Source of the DNA: Sorghum bicolor
Lineage: Eukaryota > Streptophyta > Magnoliopsida > Poales > Poaceae
DNA length: 64,000 nucleotides
Reading direction: 5' to 3'
NCBI RefSeq assembly: GCF_000003195.3
Contig: NC_012870.2
Span: 53,836,049-53,900,048, forward strand
Positions 34,601 to 46,333 of the stretch are shown here, piece after piece. Both the position numbers and the translations under genes were made by a program. A model generated the notes under the pieces. The model was given only the letters and a program-made list of their open reading frames with translations. It had not been told where the DNA came from and ran no database searches. Each line of letters begins with the position of its first letter. The first letter of the stretch is position 1.

Positions 34601-35278
34601 GAGTCGAGAGTTGGCTGGTAAGATCCGTTTCGCTCTTTTTGACCATGCAGTTTTCTTTTCCTTTTGCTTATACTGACCGTTTGCTTGGTTTTCTTTGAAA
34701 ATTCTGTCATAGTGCTTAAAGTCAACACTAAGAAGCACCTCAACGAGCTGGTCAAGGATCGGGACTCCTGGAAGACCAACTGTATCAAGATCTGGAAAGG
34801 AGTAGCCCCGGTACTCGACCTGATCAGTCCTGAGCTCCCCGAGGACCAGCCCCGCGCGCCGAGGCTAACCCCAGTTGAAAAGGTGCAGCAGACGTGGGGC
34901 TAGCTTCAACAGTTTGTTAAGGACGCCGAGGAGTTTGCCGAAGCGCACGTCCTCAGCATGGTACGTGCCCACTATCCCCTGGTTGACTTGTCTCGGCTGG
35001 AAAGGGGATATCCGAAAGAGGTTGGTCCGAGGGAGGCAGATGACCTTCGTGTCGGCCTGCTCGACCTGTCGTCGACGGTGATCGGCGATATAAATCTCAG
35101 CGGGACTTCAACTCCCGCCGACCAGCCCGGATCAGATAGGTTGACCAGGGAGTTATCGGGAGCGTCGATTGCTGGAGATGTGCGGTCAACGCCTGCGGTC
35201 TCGACCAGCCAGGCACCGGTGGCCCCGACCCCTTCGGTGGGACAAGAAGACCGTGCGGGTGATCAGCCCGAGCAGTAG
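31637..35278 (+). pseudogene. Antisense ORF of the Tat-like element, PF04195 (gypsy-type transposon) domain
   Basis: Encoded opposite to gag-pol. From the ATG at 31637 (MAKSDSKKRAEMMAMEW) it reads RGFGVPVHPFL, an in-frame TAG at 31874-31876, then GLLLYYEIGICNLHTNS, LCEAYVGIEPHFDLFCYLF and a Trp/Tyr-rich stretch. This is the domain Pfam calls putative gypsy-type transposon (PF04195). GT-AG introns are likely: donor at 32525 with acceptor near 32602, another near 33110-33184, and others downstream. A Pro/Thr-rich middle is followed by coiled-coil segments (34230-35000) ending at a TAG at 35276. It is damaged by the TAG at 31874 and by a CACTA-end insertion at 33528. No biochemical role is established for this family. 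Confidence 0.65.
33528..33900 (+). mobile_element. CACTA-type terminal fragment inside the antisense ORF
   Basis: The sequence switches at 33528 to CACTACAAGAATTCTAGG, a classical CACTA terminus. It is followed by paired GTGACGA/TCGTCA subterminal words (TATGTCGTCAC, TAGTGACGAAAG, CAATGACAAG). ORF-like sequence returns by about 33930. I could not find the opposite end TTCTTGTAGTG, so the right boundary is approximate and the insertion looks truncated. Confidence 0.55.
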
Positions 35279-35571
35279 GTCTGTAGAGTAGTCTGTAGGA
35301 GTAGACTAGGAACCGCCCATAGGGGTGTTTATTGTAAACTTTGTATGTAAAGTTTGTAATAAAGTGTGACTTATGTGAACCATGGTTTTGAGCGCTGTGA
35401 ACTTGTTTGAGTGATGTATCACTAAATCATGTTGTTTGCCCTTTAGGAACTTGTCCTGGAAAGTAATTGTAGTACTTCTCGAGTATTCTGCGTATGTAAA
35501 AGTATATAGCAAAAGAGGCAAAAATTATTATTATTCATCAAAAAAGATTTATAAATGAAATGTACTGAAAC

Positions 35572-38500
35572 TTAGGGATAGAAGCGGCGCAGTTTGTCTA
35601 TGTGCCAGGAGTTGGGCAAGCGTGTTCCATCTGGGTACGCCAGTGTGTAAGATGTTGGGCGTGTGACTTCGGCGACCACAAAAGGTCCCTCCCAAGGTGA
35701 AGATAGCTTGTGCATCCCCTCCTGGCTTGTTTTCCATTTGAGTACCAGATCACCGACCACGAAGGAACGGTCTTTGACGTTCCTATTGTGGTATCGTCTA
35801 ACGGCCTCGAGGTATTTCGCTATTTGAAGACAGGAAGTCAGGCGTCTCTCTTCTGTGCAGTTGATTTCAAGCTCCCTGGCGAGGTCAGCTGAAGACTGGT
35901 CGAAGTGTTCGACTCTTGGAGATCCGAAAACCACGTCCGAGGGGAGCACTGCCTCGGCCCATAAACCATGAAATAGGGCGATACACCCGTGTTGCGACTA
36001 GGCAGTGTTCGGAGACCCCAGACCACAGCCGGTAACTCTTTCATCCATCGTCCTGGTGCCCTGTCGTTTCCCGTGTACAACCTTTTCTTTAGAGCTCGAC
36101 TTGACCGTTGGCCCGTGGATGGGCTACCAACACGTACTTTATGATTATGCCTCTGTCATCGCAAAAGTCCCAGAATATTGTGCCGGTGAACTGAGTGCCC
36201 AGGTCAGTGATTATGCTGTTGGGAACCCCAAATCTATGTATGATTTGATTGAGGAACTCCACAGCCTTCTCGGAAGTTGCTTTGACCAGTGGCATGTATT
36301 CGATCCACTTCGAGAATTTGTCGATTAGCACAGACACGAATTTGAAGTTGCCGGGGGCCGGTTTGAATGGCCCGATCATGTCGAGACCCCAATAGGCAAA
36401 AGGCTAGGACGACGGAATCATCTGGATCTCATGAGCAGGTACATGGGTCCGCTTGGCAAAGAACTGGCATCCTTCACAATGTCGGACCAGTTTCTCAGCG
36501 TCGGCGACTGCGGTTGGCCAGTAAAATCCTGCTCGGAAGGCCTTCCCGACCAGCGTTCTGGAGGCGGCGTGATTGCCACAGGACCCGACATGTATGTCAT
36601 CTAGAAGCTTGACGCCATGATCTTGGGATATGCATTTCAACAAGACTTCTGAACTTGCGTTCTTACGCATAAGTTTGCCAATGACCAGTACGTAGTTTTT
36701 GGATCGCCGGATAAGGCGCTCATTCTCCGTTTTGTCTTGAAGTCCCGAACCGTCCGAGAGATACTTGATGAAAGGAGTGCGCCAGTCGTGGCTGCTGGTT
36801 GTCGGAGTGGTGTCATCTACGAGCATTGTTTCGTTGGATGGCTTGTCGACCAGGTCCGTGACGACGCTTGACGTGTGAATGTCCTGAACGAAAACGCCTT
36901 GGGGAATCTGACAGCGCATCTGCTGCTTGATTTTTGTCCCAGACCGCATGGATGTATTCTATGCCGTAAAAATTTGATTCCCACTTCCGGATTTCTTTGC
37001 AATAGAGATCCATCTTCTCGTGAGTTGTGTCCCACTCCTTATTTAGCTGGTTGATGACTAGGGCAGAATCATCGTGGACGTAAAGGTGTTTGACTCCCAG
37101 TTCGACAGCCAATCAGATGCCATGCAAGCATGCTTCGTATTCGGCGACGTTGTTGGATGCCGGAAAGAGGATCCTAAGGACGTAGCGGAGTTTGTCCTTG
37201 TTTGGCGAAACGAAAAGTATTCCGGCACCAGCTCCATTGATGTTCAAGGATCCGTCGAAGAACATTGACTAGTGGTCGGAGGCATCTGGAGGGGGGGCTC
37301 ACTGAGATCCGTCTATTTCACGATGAAGTCGACCAGGGCCTAGGACTTGACGGTAGTGCGACTCTGGAAATCCAGAGAAAATGGGCATAATTCCATAGCC
37401 CACTTTACAATTCTGCCGTTGGCGTCCTTGTTGCGCAAAATGTCCCCCAAAGGAAAGCTGGTAGTAACTAAAACCCGATGGTCGTCGAAGTAGTGCTTCA
37501 GCTTCATTGAGGTGATTAAGATGGCATAGATTAGCTTTTGTATCTGAGGATACCTGGTCTTGGATTCGTTTAGGACTTCGCTTATGAAGTAAACAGGCCT
37601 CTGGACTTTGTAGACGTGGCCTGGTTCGTCTCGCTCAACCACCATCGCCGTGGAGACAACCCGATCGGTTGCTGCTATGTAAAGGAGCAGGTCCTCATTA
37701 GGTTGAGGTGCAGTGATGACTGGTTGTGAGGTGAGGAAAGTTTTGAGCTGGGTGAACGCAGCGTTAGCTTCCTCTGTCCAGGAGAATTTTTCTGATGCTT
37801 TTAGAAGTTTGAAAAAGGGGAGGCCTTTTTCCCCAGCCAGAGATGAACCGGCTGAGAGCAGCCATGCATCCGGTGAGCTTTTGAATGTCTTTGACATTCT
37901 TGGGTGGTCGCATATCGAGCACTGCCTTAACTTTTGAAGGGTTCGGCCGTATGCCGTCGCGGCTGACGACGTTGCCGAGCAGTAGACCAGAGGGGACCCC
38001 AAAGATACACTTTTTGGGATTGAGCTTCCACTTGTATTTATTTAGCGCCTTAAAAGTGTAGTCCAAGTTGTCGATCAGGGTGCTCGCGTCCCTGGTTTTA
38101 ACGACAACGTCGTCAACGTAAGCCTCGATGAGGTCTTCACGTATCTCGTCGCGGAGGCATTGCTGAATAGCGCGTTGATAGGTTGCCCCAGCGTTTTTGA
38201 GTCCAAAGGACATGGTGGTGTAACAATATGCGCCAAAAGGAGTAATGAAGGAAGTTTTTATCTGGTCATCTTCCTTTAGCGAGATCCGGTGATAACTAGA
38301 GTAACAGTCGAGAAAAGAAAGGAGTTCGCATCCGGCCGTTGAGTCGACCACCTCGTCGATACGAGGGAGACCGAAAGGATCTTTAGGACAGTGTTTATTG
38401 AGATCAGTGTAATCAACGCACATTCTCCATTCACTATTCTTTTTTCTTACAAGGACTGGATTGGCAAGCCAATCAGGATGATACACTTCTTTAATGAATC

Positions 38501-39740
38501 CGGCTGCTAGTAGCCATGTTATTTCTGTCCTAATAGCATCCTTTTTGTCACGAGCGAACCGTCATAGTTTCTGCTTGATAGGTATTGTGATCTTCGTGAC
38601 GTTTAAGGAGTGCTCGATCAGGTTTCATGGGACGCCGGGCATGTCTGCGGGTTTCCACGCAAAAATGCTTACATTGTCCCTTAGAAACCTGACGAGCGCG
38701 TCTTCCTATTTGGGGTCCAGGTTGGCCCCGATGAGAGCCATCTTGTCGGAGCTGTCGTCGACCAGCTGTACTTTCTTATGCTCTTTGGACTTAGAGCTTT
38801 TCCTAGGAGTCTCCTGCTCAGGTATTTGGAGCTGGTCGGAGGGAATTTGTGTGGCTTGAGCTGCAGTTTCTACCATGCAAATCGAGAGATCAATTGCCTC
38901 AGTGATCTTAAAGCTTTCCTCCTCGCAAGTGTATGCGGTGTAGACGTTGCCTCTAACGGTTAAGACGCCCTTCTCAGTTGGCATCTTGAGGACCAGGTAT
39001 GAGTAGTGTGGGACTGCCATGAACTTGGTTAGCGAGGGGCGGCCTAGAATTGCGTGTTAGGTACCGTCGAAGTCAGCGACCACAAAGTTGACGAACTCTG
39101 TGTGGAAGTGGTCTGGCATTCCAAACTGGACGGGCAGCGTTATCTGCCTGAGGGGTACTGAACTTTGACCTGGCAGGACGCCCCAAAACTGAGCATCATA
39201 CGGCTTCAGTTGCGCCGGGGTTAGCTTGAGAGCAGGCAAGCTGTTGCGGAAAAGGGTATCAATGGAGCTGCCCCCATCGACAAGCACGCGCTCGAACCTG
39301 ACGCTGTTGATGCAAGGGTCCAGGATTAGAGGAAAATGCCCTGGTTCTGGGATGGCGGCCAACTGGTCCTGCCTGTTGAAGGAGATCTCTCTGTGCAACC
39401 AAGGAGGGACTGACATACTGGTGTTGTGGGTCCCTATCCTGGTCGTCATCTTCGTCTTCGTGACCGTGTCTATCCTATTTTTCTTGACGGAATCCCCCTG
39501 AGCAGCCCGCTGTGTGTAGATGCTTTTGAGGACACAACATTCTTCCATCGTGTGATTGGACTTGGGATGGAGTTGGCACGGTCCTTTCAGTGTCTTGTTG
39601 TAGTCTTCCTGATAGTGCCTTCGTCCATTAGGACGCTTGACTGTGTTCACCTCGTGGTCGTTGTCACGAGGTCGCTTGCCTCTGAAATCGTCGCGGTTGT
39701 CGCGGCGCCTGTCCCACCCTTCTCGGTGGTCGCGGTTGTC
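35572..39740 (-). pseudogene. pol of the Tat-like element: protease, RT, RNase H, integrase
   Basis: Pieces in order: a protein-binding CQLHPKSNHTMEEC region, then protease with VDGGSSIDTLF (39650-39057). Reverse transcriptase spans 38486-37764 (MCVDYTDLNKHCPKDPF, YVDD). RNase H extends to 36813 (HDDSALVINQLNKEW). The integrase zinc finger is at 36949-36404 (H..H then HCEGC). The catalytic core is at 36379-36089 (DMIGPF, ITDLGTQF, ANGQVE), where the usual DNGTQF has Leu for Asn. The C-terminal part ends at the stop at 35572 (VGDLVLKWK, WHIDKLRRFYP). Frame changes near 37800, 36960 and 35950, and stops between pieces, disable it. Confidence 0.8.
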
Positions 39741-39797
39741 GCCGCGGTGAGAATTCTGGTTATCAAAGCGTCCGCGACTATCATCTCGTCGGGGAGG

Positions 39798-41595
39798 CTA
39801 GTCGGCTCCTCTCACATCTTCTCGGATGAGTTTTTCAGCGTCGTCGGCATCAGCGTTGTTTTTGGCCGTGGCGAGGAGCTCGGCAACCGTGGTCGGTCTT
39901 TTGCGTAGTAGCTTACTCCTTAATGCTTCATGGAAGCGTAGACCCTTGATGAAGGCTGATATGGTCTCGTCGTGAGAAATTTTTGGAATCTTAAGACGCA
40001 TATCCGAGAATCGTTGGATGTAATCGCGCAAGGGCTCGTTCTTCCTGTCCCTTATCCTCTCGAGATCGTATTTGTTTCCAGGTTGCTCGCAGGTAGCAAT
40101 GAAATTATCAATAAACGCCTGGTGCAGTTCATCCCAAGAATCGAAGGAGTCCTCGGGTACGCCGAGGAGCCATTGATGGCCAGCTTGGTCGAGGACAACT
40201 GGGAAGTAATTTGCCATGACGTGCTCGTCTCCTGCTGCTGATCGGACTACGATCTCGTAAAGAGTGATCAAGTTTTCAGGGTCCTCCTTGCCATCATATT
40301 TTTTAAGCTTCTCGAGCTTAAAGTTGCGGGGCCAGACGACTTGGCGAAGGTGTGAGGAGAACTGTCTTAGGACAGGGGGCCATGTGCTGCATCGTACTTA
40401 ATGCGTCGCACGTTTTCGTGTACCGCTCATTCCGTAGCGCGTCTGTTGATGCGTTCGCGGGCATCCTTAGGAGGGATGTTGTAGCATAGATCCCTGTCTT
40501 GGTTTACTTCCTGACCACGTCTGCGCCTCTGCTCGCGGTAACTGCCTGTGTCCTGACCATGGTTGTCGCGTCTAGTGTCCTTCCTGCGATCGTTGACGGG
40601 GGAGCGGCTATGATGGCCCCGCTGAGTCGTGGTGAAGTCCGACTGCAATGAGTCTAGTCAGAGGAAACCTCCACGTAGGAGACGGCTTGGACCCTTTTGA
40701 GCAAAGTAGCGGTTTGCCCCATCGCGGCGATCAGATGTTCTCGGATATTGGATCGGATGCCCTGGTAGTATCAGGGAGTCGGTCTAGGTTTGCCATGGCA
40801 ACAACCACATTGGCGCTTGGCATCTTGTAGACTTGCTTATTCCTGACCATGTCAAAAGCATAGCTGAGGTTGTGTGGTGCGAGTTGCCGCTCCTCGTCCG
40901 CTTGCCGCTGAGCGCGATCGGTGTTGCGCTGTTCGCGTTGTTGCCTTTGTTCGTCGGTTTCGCCATCAACAACTGGTTCGTCGTTGCTGACGTTAAAAAT
41001 CAGGTCCCCCCATGGAGGTGGAAAGACTGAAAATGGGAAAAACCCGGGGGTAAGGTGGTAGATCCAGGTCGTAGTCTTCGTCCTCGGGGTGTAAAACCTC
41101 GATAGGGACAGATCCTGTGCTAGAGTTCGTGCTGGTAGCTTTATCGTCTGGTAGAATTCGGATGGATACCATGTTGACGAAGTGACGAGCTGGTCTGCGA
41201 GTTTGTCCTGGCGACAATCCCATCTTCCCGAACAGAGAATCGGTATGCCTCGAAAACTGGTCGGCCGCGTTGCTCAGGCCGTGAGGGAAGTTCTGGTCTG
41301 GGGAGACTGACTTGAATTTGACAGTCCGTCCCGCGGTGGTCGATGTTATTGTCAAGGATGTCTCTAGCCATTCGTGTGTGGAGACACGAGTTGGTCGACG
41401 AGAGTCGGAAAAATTTGTTGCTGCCGCCTGATCAGACTTTCGTGAAATCGAATCCACCAGGTTGGAAGCTTCGAGAAGCTTGAGGTCGGCGCGATCGAGG
41501 GCTTGAAGAAGATCCGAGTTGTCGACCCGCTTTGCTCTGTAACGAGGGAGTGGAGGTCGGGTGCTCGGGGTCGGCGTGATCGAGGTCGACGCCAC
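39798..41595 (-). pseudogene. gag of the Tat-like element
   Basis: The N-terminal part starts at the ATG at 41595 (MASTSITPTPSTRPPLPRY) and stays open to 40993. A short Arg-rich segment (40648-40427) links to the gag core at 40271-39798: W..LGVPEDSFDSWDELHQAFIDNF, LERIRDRKNEPLRDYIQRFSDM and FIKGLRFHEALRSKL. This is the Ty3/gypsy capsid domain (PF03732 type). A stop and frame changes separate the pieces, so the full product cannot be made without suppression or a helper element. Confidence 0.75.
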
Positions 41596-41759
41596 TGCTG
41601 TCCCAGATTGGATCTAGGTCTCTTTCAAAGTCGTGGTCGCAAGGCCGCCGTCGTGAGTCGTCCAAGTGATTTGGCCGACGGTGAACGTGAGACCTTCAGC
41701 CACGGCCGCGGAAGCTGGAACGATGACCATCTTGTTCGTCGGAATTGCTGTGCGCACAG

Positions 41760-41777
41760 CCCATACCTGGCGCGCCA
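41760..41777 (-). other. Primer binding site of the Tat-like element
   Basis: Adjacent to the 5' LTR, the minus strand reads TGGCGCGCCAGGTATGGG. The leading TGG pairs with the CCA end of a tRNA. I did not identify the tRNA with certainty. Confidence 0.6.
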
Positions 41778-42245
41778 TGGTCGACGAAAGCTAGTCGGCA
41801 GTCTACCTTGGGGTATACCCATGGTAGTAGTTTATCGGTAGACGGTGCACAAGCTACGAACTTGATGGTAACGCAAGACACAGACAAGCTTTTTATCCAG
41901 GTTCGGCTGGCGTGAGGGCGTAATACCTACATCCTGCGTCTGATTGTATTGCTGTGGATTGTGTTGAGTTGAGATGAGATGTCTAGGGGGGTCACTTGCC
42001 TCTCCTTATATAGTCCGGAGGGCAGGATTACAGATCTGGAAACTAATCCTAGTCGGTTACAATTGCCATAGATAGTACAATATCAATTCCTATTCTAACC
42101 GACTAGAATCCTGCTTGATCTCCACGTCTTGTTCCTTTGCGTGAAACTCCGAACAGTCGGATCAAGCCTCGAACTCTGTCTCGTAATGGGCCAAGTCTCC
42201 TGGCCTAAGTCTAGCCGTAAGGGTATAGGGGTTTATACCCCCACA
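41778..42245 (-). repeat. 5' LTR of the Tat-like element
   Basis: 468 bp, about 95% identical by eye to the 3' LTR. The minus-strand TATATAA at 42006-42012 is the likely promoter for gag-pol transcription. It is followed directly by the primer site. Confidence 0.92.
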
Positions 42246-42437
42246 AGTTTCCTAGTTTGATTTTTTTGGTTTAAACTAAAAAAAACCAAAATATCCTTCA
42301 CCAGAAAAGAAATAGGTTGTCCGCTCGGCCTCGTCGACCCTGTGCCGCTGGTGCATCTGCTTGCACCGCCGCTGTTGCTCGTGCACCGCGGCCATGTGCT
42401 ACCGCTAGGGTTAGGCTTTTTGCATGGGCCGTGTTTA
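42246..42437. other. Flank of transporter B right of the Tat element
   Basis: A short stretch of unique sequence that begins with the AGTTT target duplication. It has a GC-rich patch at 42300-42420 with no credible gene. Confidence 0.4.
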
Positions 42438-43138
42438 GGTCTTGTTTAATTCGCAAAAATTTTGTTTGTGGCTACTGTAGCACTTCCGTTTTTATTTGAT
42501 AAACATTGTCCAAATAAGGAGTAACTAGGCTCGAAAGATTCATCTCACAAATTACAGATAAACTGTGCAATTAGTTTTTATTTTTATCTATATTTAATGC
42601 TCTATACATACGACCAAAGATTCGATGTGACGGAAATTTTAAAAATTTTTGCGAATTAATAGGCCTTGTTTAGTTCCGAAAAATTTTGGAAAATCGACAC
42701 TGTAGCACTTTCGTTTGTATTTGACAAATATTATCCAATTATGGACTAACTAGGCTCAAAAGATTCGTCTCGTCAATTTCGACTAAACTGTGCAATTAGT
42801 TTTTATTTTCGTTTATATTTAATACTCCATGCATGTGTCTAAAAATTCGATGTGACGGAGAATGTGAAAAATTTTGCAAAATTTCCAGAGAACTAAACAA
42901 GGCCTTAGTTGATGAAGCGAAAAATTTCGCGAACTGTAGCACTTTTGTTTGTTTGTGGTAATCATTGTTCAATCATGGACTAACTAGGCTTAAAAGATTC
43001 GTCTCGTAAATTTCGACCAAACCGTGCAATTAGTTTTTATTTTAATTTATATTTAATACTTCATGCATGCATCTAAAGATTCGATGTGACGTGGAATCTT
43101 GAAAAATTTTGGGTTTTGGGGTGAAAGTAAACAAGGCC
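42438..43138 (+). mobile_element. Three abutting GGCCTTGTTTAG-family MITEs
   Basis: Copies at about 42438-42664, 42662-42904 and 42901-43138 share the family core (TAGCACTTTCGTTT, CAATTATGGACTAACTAGGCTCAAAAGATTCGTCTC, written here only as a pattern). Each runs into the next by sharing the GGCC terminal bases. All three point the same way. A fourth copy follows 60 bp later at 43198. No ORF. Confidence 0.7.
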
Positions 43139-43369
43139 ATGGTTGGGGAGCTGCGCACATGAACAGTCTCATGACTTCGTGCGGACTGAAGGACCGAGGC
43201 CTTGTTTAGTTGGTAAAATGAAAAGTTTTCGCACACTGTAGCACTTTCGTTTGTTTATGGCAAATATTGTTCAATTATGAACTAACTAGGCTCAAAAGAT
43301 TTATCTCGCGATTTACAGACAAACTGTGTAGTTAGTTTTTGTTTTTGACTATATTTTATGCCCTATGCA

Positions 43370-43755
43370 TGTTAGAGTGCACGGTTAGTTCCAGACGCAA
43401 ACAGATCTATTAACCGATAAACGCGGAAGCATAATCGACATAGAAGAAAATACGCAAACGATAACGACACCGAGGCACGATGTTTTTTTAACGAGGTTCG
43501 GCGATATGCTTAATCCTCGGGGCAATGACTACGGGCGCTCCTCCCCATAAACAGCAGCTACACCGGCATCCGGGCGATCCTGCGGCCTCGCCGCCACCCA
43601 AACCAGCCGCCAAGCCGTCTCATGGTTACAACAGGGGTGGCCTCATATTTATGGCACGCTAGGACACAAAGTTCGACTACAACTCTATCCTAGCCCCTAA
43701 TACAACTCAAGTCCAATGTAACCAAATTGTACACATATTCGACACATATCTAACA
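43370..43755 (-). repeat. 3' LTR of the gag-only element
   Basis: 386 bp. The strand is set by gag (minus) and by the primer site next to the other LTR. The minus-strand sequence just inside it, CCAAGGTGGAGTT, is the probable polypurine tract. Confidence 0.85.
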
Positions 43756-43844
43756 AACTCCACCTTGGCGAATATGCACGCCATCTTGAAGTCATCCATG
43801 CACGAACCTCCGTGTACCCGGACTTGAGCCATCTCTTCCACCGC

Positions 43845-45046
43845 TCACTTAGAACGACCCGATGAGGCTGATCCCACAGCCGCATCACCACCTGGATAGA
43901 ACACCGTCATATTTGTATTGCCATCCATGACTCCACCTTCAACAACGCTTCCTTTAAGCTTGTATTGGTGTGCACTTGACTTCTCACCAATCATGATCGT
44001 CTTGCCTCCATGCATGACTCTCAAGGTCTTCTTATCAGGAACAGCGTGATACAACCAGCCTTCTTCATGCAGTAAACCAAGCGAAATCAGATCTCTTGTT
44101 AGCCCCGACACATGCTTCACACCCTTAAGCAGTATCTCTTCACCATCATACAACTTAAACTTGATGTCACCCACTCCAACAGCAAGATAGCCTGAACCAT
44201 CTCCCAAGCAAGCAAAACCATTTTCTTTCTCAGTGTACGACGAGAATAACTCCTTCTTTGATGTTGCATGGAACGAGCTAGCTGAATCTAACAACCACGC
44301 TTCACAAGACTCTTCACTTGACACTGTAAGAATGTCACCATCGCTATCCGAGTCATATTTCTTCTTGTTGGTAATCACAACACTTATGGATCCTCCATCT
44401 TTCTTCAGTTCTGGACAGTCTCTCTTTACATGTCCCCAACCCTTATACTTATAACACCGTGGCCCTTTCCTCTTGTTGCCCCTCTTATCTTCCACACTAC
44501 GATCACCCTTGACTAGGTAAGCATCACCAAAAGACTCTTCCGTTGCATTATTTTTCCTCCTTTGATCATGAGCAAGTAACGCAGCAACAATGTCCTACAC
44601 CTTGATGTCTTCCTTCCCATACATCAATGTAGTAACCAAGTGCTCATAAGACCTCGGCAACGAACACAAAATAATAATAGCCTTGTCTTCATCATTAATC
44701 TTCACATCAACCCCTCATGCATCTTCAAGCCAAATAACTTCTGCTTCAGATACAGCTTCTGAGTCACTGTCTTGGACATGAACTGACTGGCCAACTTATC
44801 CCAAATTTTCTTCGGCGAAGTTTCCTCGATGACATGGTACATGATCTGACCAGAGAGACACAACCTGATGGTAGCACAAGCCTGCGCCTGCATCTCCTCC
44901 CACTTGTCATCATCTACCTTCTCCGGCTTAATCCCGCTGAGCACCTTCGAGATACTCAGTTGATCCTTCACCCTCGTCTGCCACAGCCCGAAGTTTCCGG
45001 TGTCATCAAACCTCGTCACCTCAAATTTGGATGCCATCGACGCCAT
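43845..45046 (-). pseudogene. gag with zinc-knuckle remnant and protease-like tail
   Basis: The ATG at 45046 gives MASMASKFEVTRFDDTGNFGLWQTRVKDQL, a UBN2/gag start, continuing through IIEE-like YHVIEETSPKKIWDKL and LKQKLFGLKMHEG to a stop near 44702. Gag text continues in another frame (EDKAIIILCSLPRSYEHLVTTLMYGKE). A small deletion plus frameshift therefore lies near 44700. The last part (44495-43845) has a zinc knuckle whose second Cys is Tyr (CYKYKGWGHVKRDC), then WLLDSASSFHAT, a copia protease/pre-integrase motif, and ends after VKHVSGLTRDLISLG. Confidence 0.75.
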
Positions 45047-46318
45047 CTGCCTGTTGCCACATATCGCCGAAAAATCACGTACCTTATATAAGCCCGCGTG
45101 CTCGCTCCACGCGCACCAAACACGTCGCTCACGTGCTTGTTCCTTGCTGCAGCACACACGTCAACGCAGCACACGCTCCCTGCACGTGCCGTGAAAATCC
45201 GTCGTGTCGCCGCCGCCGTACACAGCCTTGTGCACAACCACGTGGCTCGCAAGCCTCGTCGACTATCCCACCGCTCGCACACGATGAAGTCAATCCGCTT
45301 GAGCGTCGCCTGCAGATCACTGCAACTCCGCAAACTCCAGCTCCTGAACTGCTAGTTGATTTTGATCTGCAATATGCCGTGACCCCCTCTGTATTTATGG
45401 AGACAGGAACAAGAACCACAATGAATCCAAATCGGACTACAAGCTCCGGTTCGTTTCCTATTTGGCAGATCTTTCCGATCGTGAAAAAACAACCAGGTGG
45501 CCGGTTGTTGTACGACAGGAGACACAAGTCTCCTGAAACCAACCGCCTCCTGTTTATTCATGGCAACTTTCATCTGCGGACATGCACGTTTCCTTTACGT
45601 GTTCCATGCGATCTCCAGACATATTTTTCTGCACCTTTTCAGATTAATTAACCACACACCAACCACAATTGCCATCCATGTGAACTCCAAGTACGAGTAG
45701 CACACCAGAAAAAAACAAGTCCTAATTGGACTCCTCCACGTAGCATGCATGTGGCCCATTAAAATTGCATGCAGACCTCCTGTGCCCAAGGCACTACCCA
45801 CGCCATGCCCCCCCTGGCCGTGCATGCGTACTGTGTCTGGACTGTCCATCAAATCGCAACTGACTTGCGAATCGCAACCACACACTTCCATGCAAATTTT
45901 CTCCATCAAAATACGTTGAATTCACCGTAGTTTAAGCAATCATCGTTACTACTCCAGCAACGATCCCGATCAAGATTAAAATCTCATCAATCTGACCACG
46001 AGTCGAAGCCGCCATCTTTTATTCACGACGTCTTCCAGCCGCACCGTCGAACCTAGTCGTCACGTCTGACCGACCCTTATCGAACAGGAGCCACCAGCCG
46101 TCATCAACCCGATCTCCACGTCAAGAATGATCCCTGTTGATTGCAGCCCATTAGACGGTCCGAGCCACCCGCTCGAAGTTTCCAACTCCACCAATCGAGT
46201 CGTCGATCGCCGCCATGCTCCACCTTGCGCCATGTCCTTCTCCGGACATACCCGTGCAAGCCTTGTGCGGTGTGAAACATATCCATCGCACCTCCCACGA
46301 TCTTCTTCTATAAATCTG
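45047..46318 (-). other. Long leader of the gag-only element
   Basis: About 1.3 kb between the primer site and gag. Several ORFs on both strands (for example 45031-45651 plus) have no shared motif and look like chance frames in GC-balanced sequence. A leader this long is out of proportion in a 3.35 kb element and could hold packaging signals, but none is recognisable. Confidence 0.4.
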
Positions 46319-46331
46319 GCTCTAGATACCA
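46319..46331 (-). other. Primer binding site, tRNA-iMet type with an extra base
   Basis: The minus strand reads TGGTATCTAGAGC. The common copia site is TGGTATCAGAGC, so one T is inserted. It is placed two bases from the LTR. Confidence 0.55.
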
Positions 46332-46333
46332 CT

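Larger units (their letters stand above)
29968..42245 (-). mobile_element. 12.3 kb Tat-lineage Ty3/gypsy element with an antisense ORF
   Basis: Two LTRs (29968-30432 and 41778-42245) are flanked by a perfect 5-bp target duplication AGTTT (29963-29967 and 42246-42250). On the minus strand, from right to left, it has 5' LTR, primer site, gag, protease, reverse transcriptase, RNase H, integrase and 3' LTR. Between integrase and the 3' LTR, a long spliced ORF runs on the opposite strand. That layout is known for the Tat group (RIRE2, Grande, Retand). The LTRs differ at roughly two dozen positions by eye, about 95% identity, so the insertion is moderately recent. Pol is nonetheless broken by several frame changes. 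Confidence 0.92.

Noticed and set aside
45031..45651. 206-codon plus-strand ORF in the gag-only element
   Set aside because: It is antisense to the gag start and leader, lacks any family motif, and the minus-strand gag is clearly recognisable.
46319..46331. Possible tRNA gene at the TGGTATC-like word (and at 1762-1779, 19004-19016)
   Set aside because: Only the 3'-end complement of a tRNA is present, at the expected place next to an LTR or gag, so these are primer binding sites. I found no cloverleaf-forming tRNA gene in the window.
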